From: Chitinophaga agrisoli
GTDB lineage: Bacteria; Bacteroidota; Bacteroidia; Chitinophagales; Chitinophagaceae
Assembly (NCBI RefSeq): GCF_008386695.1
Contig: NZ_VUOC01000002.1
Span: 674,481-738,480 of the forward strand
Reading direction: 5' to 3'
Length of the DNA: 64,000 bases
Below are positions 62,083-64,000 of the stretch, piece by piece; positions within the stretch are counted from its first letter, which is position 1, and every line of letters starts with the position of its first letter. A program made the position numbers and the translations under genes. A model generated the notes under the pieces. That model had not been told where the DNA came from and did no database searches. It was given only the letters and a program-made list of their open reading frames with translations.

Positions 62083-64000
62083 GTGAAAAGAGATTTACCC
62101 TTCTTCCGTACAATGCTGCTTGTGGTGGGCCTGCCGTTATTGAGCCGGGCACAATCTGCCGTAGCAGTAAAAGACACCGCTATCGCCACCTCGCTAAACC
62201 GCTCATTGAGCGAAGTGATCGTAGTGGGCTACGGCGCGCAAAGTAAAAAAACACTGGTAGGCGCTGTGACCAGTATTAAAGCCGCTGCCATACAAGGCAG
62301 GCCCGCAGCCAGTTTTGACCAGCAGCTGCAGGGGCGCGCGCTGGGCGTGCAGGTAAGCGCCAATACCGGCATACCGGGCGATGGTATTTTTTTCCGCATA
62401 CGCGGCACTACCTCTATTAATGCGGGAAACGATCCTTTGTACGTGGTAGATGGCGTGTTCATTAACAACCAATCCTTACAACGCATATCTACACAGGGGC
62501 AGGCCAATAATCCGCTGGCAGATATCAACCCTGCGGATATTGAATCTATCTCCATCCTGAAAGACGCCACCGCTACTGCCATTTATGGCGCCAGGGCCGC
62601 CAACGGCGTGGTGCTCATCACCACTAAACGCGGGGCTTACAACAGTAAGCCTAAAATAACCTTTAATAGCTCCGTGGGCATTGCATGGGCGCCGGAATTA
62701 TGGGATCTGGCCACCGGGCATGAGCATGCAACTATTATCAATGAAGCCTGGATCAATGATGGCAAACCCTTTGCCACCCGGCCATTCCGGCCCAAATCCG
62801 AAGGCGGGCGCGGGTTACCGGAAGAGCAAGCCACCTACGACCGCCTGCATGATATATTCCGCACCGGGGCGCTGCAGAATTATGATCTTGCGGTAGCAGG
62901 CGGCAATGATAAAACGCGGTATTATCTCAGCGGCGGGTATAATAAACAACTTGCCAACCTGCGGACAAATGATTACCAGCGCGCCAGCCTGAAAGTAAAC
63001 CTTGACCAGCAGATCAACGACAAAGTGCGCATAGGCAGCAGTAACACCCTCTCCCGCTCCCGCCGCACCAATGCCCGTGTGGGCGATGGGCCGCAGGGCG
63101 GCATTCTGCAGGCGGCGTTGCATACGCCAACCTATCTGCCTAAATTCAATGATGACGGCAGTTACGCCAAATGGGCGGGGTTTGATAACCTGGATGTGCT
63201 GATCAGGTATACGGATATGTATTCCGTAAGCACCCGTTATATTGGTAATGTGTATGCGGAAGCGGACCTTTTTAAAAACTTTAAATTCCGCAGCAGCTGG
63301 AGCCTGGATCATAATGATTATGATGAGTATGAATACTGGAACAGCTTTACCAACAGGGGCAGCGCCAGCAAAGGCCTGGCCACTTCCAGCGTAAGTAAGA
63401 ATACGATATGGGTGAATGAGCAAACGCTTACATACCGTACTACTCCGGGGCGACCCCATCATTTCAGCGCCATGCTTGGCAACTCTATACAGGGCAATAT
63501 CTCGCAGCAAACCCTGGCGCAAGGCACCAATTTCCCGAATGACGCTTATAAACAGATCACCTCCGCTGCTACGACCACCGGCTCTTCCACGCGTGCGGAA
63601 AACCGGCAGGTGTCCTTTTTCTCAAGGGTGGAATATAACTACGAAGGCAAGTACCTGGCGGAAGTGAATTTCCGTGCAGACGCTTCCTCTAAATTTGGCG
63701 CCAACAAACAATGGGGCTATTTCCCTTCGTTAGGCATTGCCTGGCGGGTAAAGGAGGAACGTTTCCTGCAGGATATAGACGTTATCAGTGATCTTAAATT
63801 CCGCGCCAACGCAGGCGTTACAGGCAACCAGAATGGCATAGGTAATTTTGCATCCAGGGGGTTATGGGGCGCGGGCGCTAATTACCTGGATAACCCGGGC
63901 ACTACACCGCAACAACTGGCCAACCCGGAGCTGGGATGGGAAAGTACCCGGCAAATTAACTTAGGCATAGACTTAGGGCTGTTAAAAGACCGTATTGCCA
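62083..64000 (+). CDS. SusC-family TonB-dependent receptor (partial, no CTD)
   Basis: Runs off the right edge (639 codons seen). GTG start at 62083, the first start codon in the open frame, with signal peptide VKRDLPFFRTMLLVVGLPLL and cleavage near SRAQ. The plug follows at once (SLSEVIVVGYGAQSKKTLVG, PLYVVDGVFINNQ, SILKDATATAIYGARAANG), so the carboxypeptidase-regulatory domain of most SusC proteins is missing. Barrel strands continue to the edge. Divergent from the ATP-grasp/monooxygenase operon; may import the substrate of those enzymes. Confidence 0.88.
   Translation, partial: MKRDLPFFRTMLLVVGLPLLSRAQSAVAVKDTAIATSLNRSLSEVIVVGYGAQSKKTLVGAVTSIKAAAIQGRPAASFDQQLQGRALGVQVSANTGIPGDGIFFRIRGTTSINAGNDPLYVVDGVFINNQSLQRISTQGQANNPLADINPADIESISILKDATATAIYGARAANGVVLITTKRGAYNSKPKITFNSSVGIAWAPELWDLATGHEHATIINEAWINDGKPFATRPFRPKSEGGRGLPEEQATYDRLHDIFRTGALQNYDLAVAGGNDKTRYYLSGGYNKQLANLRTNDYQRASLKVNLDQQINDKVRIGSSNTLSRSRRTNARVGDGPQGGILQAALHTPTYLPKFNDDGSYAKWAGFDNLDVLIRYTDMYSVSTRYIGNVYAEADLFKNFKFRSSWSLDHNDYDEYEYWNSFTNRGSASKGLATSSVSKNTIWVNEQTLTYRTTPGRPHHFSAMLGNSIQGNISQQTLAQGTNFPNDAYKQITSAATTTGSSTRAENRQVSFFSRVEYNYEGKYLAEVNFRADASSKFGANKQWGYFPSLGIAWRVKEERFLQDIDVISDLKFRANAGVTGNQNGIGNFASRGLWGAGANYLDNPGTTPQQLANPELGWESTRQINLGIDLGLLKDRIA

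Overview
The window looks like a chromosomal segment of a Bacteroidota bacterium, most likely a Chitinophaga-like member of the Chitinophagaceae. This rests on two SusC-type TonB-dependent receptors, a SusD lipoprotein, a FecR anti-sigma factor, many glycoside hydrolases with secretion signals, Bacteroidota-style promoters (TTG ... TAnnTTTG), FtsX-type permeases and 7TM-DISM architecture. No rRNA, tRNA, CRISPR array, prophage or intact insertion sequence was seen.

Layout. 1-6.1 kb: the start of an outer-membrane protein, an AraC/GyrI-type regulator, a GH20-like hydrolase, an AI-2E-type permease, a GNAT acetyltransferase and a half-size EamA protein. 5.4-13.2 kb: a complete SUF iron-sulfur locus with a divergent SufR-like Fe-S regulator, a flavin reductase, then sufA-B-C-D-S-E and a SufT-type gene closed by a strong terminator. 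13.2-18 kb: a DUF5107/TPR protein and a sugar-porter MFS. 18.3-19.2 kb: small proteins. 19.5-26.8 kb: a glycan or small-molecule cluster with a GT4, GmhB, bifunctional HldE, GT9, GT2 and a NodU/CmcH-type carbamoyltransferase, suggesting a carbamoylated, heptose-containing product. 26.9-38.5 kb: lipoproteins, a CPA2 antiporter with RCK_C domains, MarR, an FtsX-type permease, an SGLT symporter, a phosphoesterase and a FecR without a neighbouring sigma factor. 38.6-42.6 kb: GH51 arabinofuranosidase, small proteins and an aldose epimerase. 42.7-50.9 kb: a polysaccharide utilization locus (SusC, SusD, GH30) next to a membrane sensor that ends in an IS1595-type transposase zinc ribbon plus helix-turn-helix. 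52.6-59.4 kb: a uronate-type sugar catabolic operon (GH88, TIM-barrel isomerase, Gfo/Idh/MocA, SDR, MFS, zinc dehydrogenase). 59.4-59.8 kb: an intergenic region with exact DnaA boxes and a parS-like site, a candidate replication origin. 59.8-64 kb: an SsuD-like monooxygenase and an ATP-grasp ligase, divergent from a SusC-type receptor cut by the window edge.

The strongest leads are the transposase-derived membrane regulator (48966-50909), the heptose/carbamoyl cluster (19543-26769) and the oriC/parS-like region (59490-59638). Function calls come from motifs, domain order and context read by eye; no database search was run.
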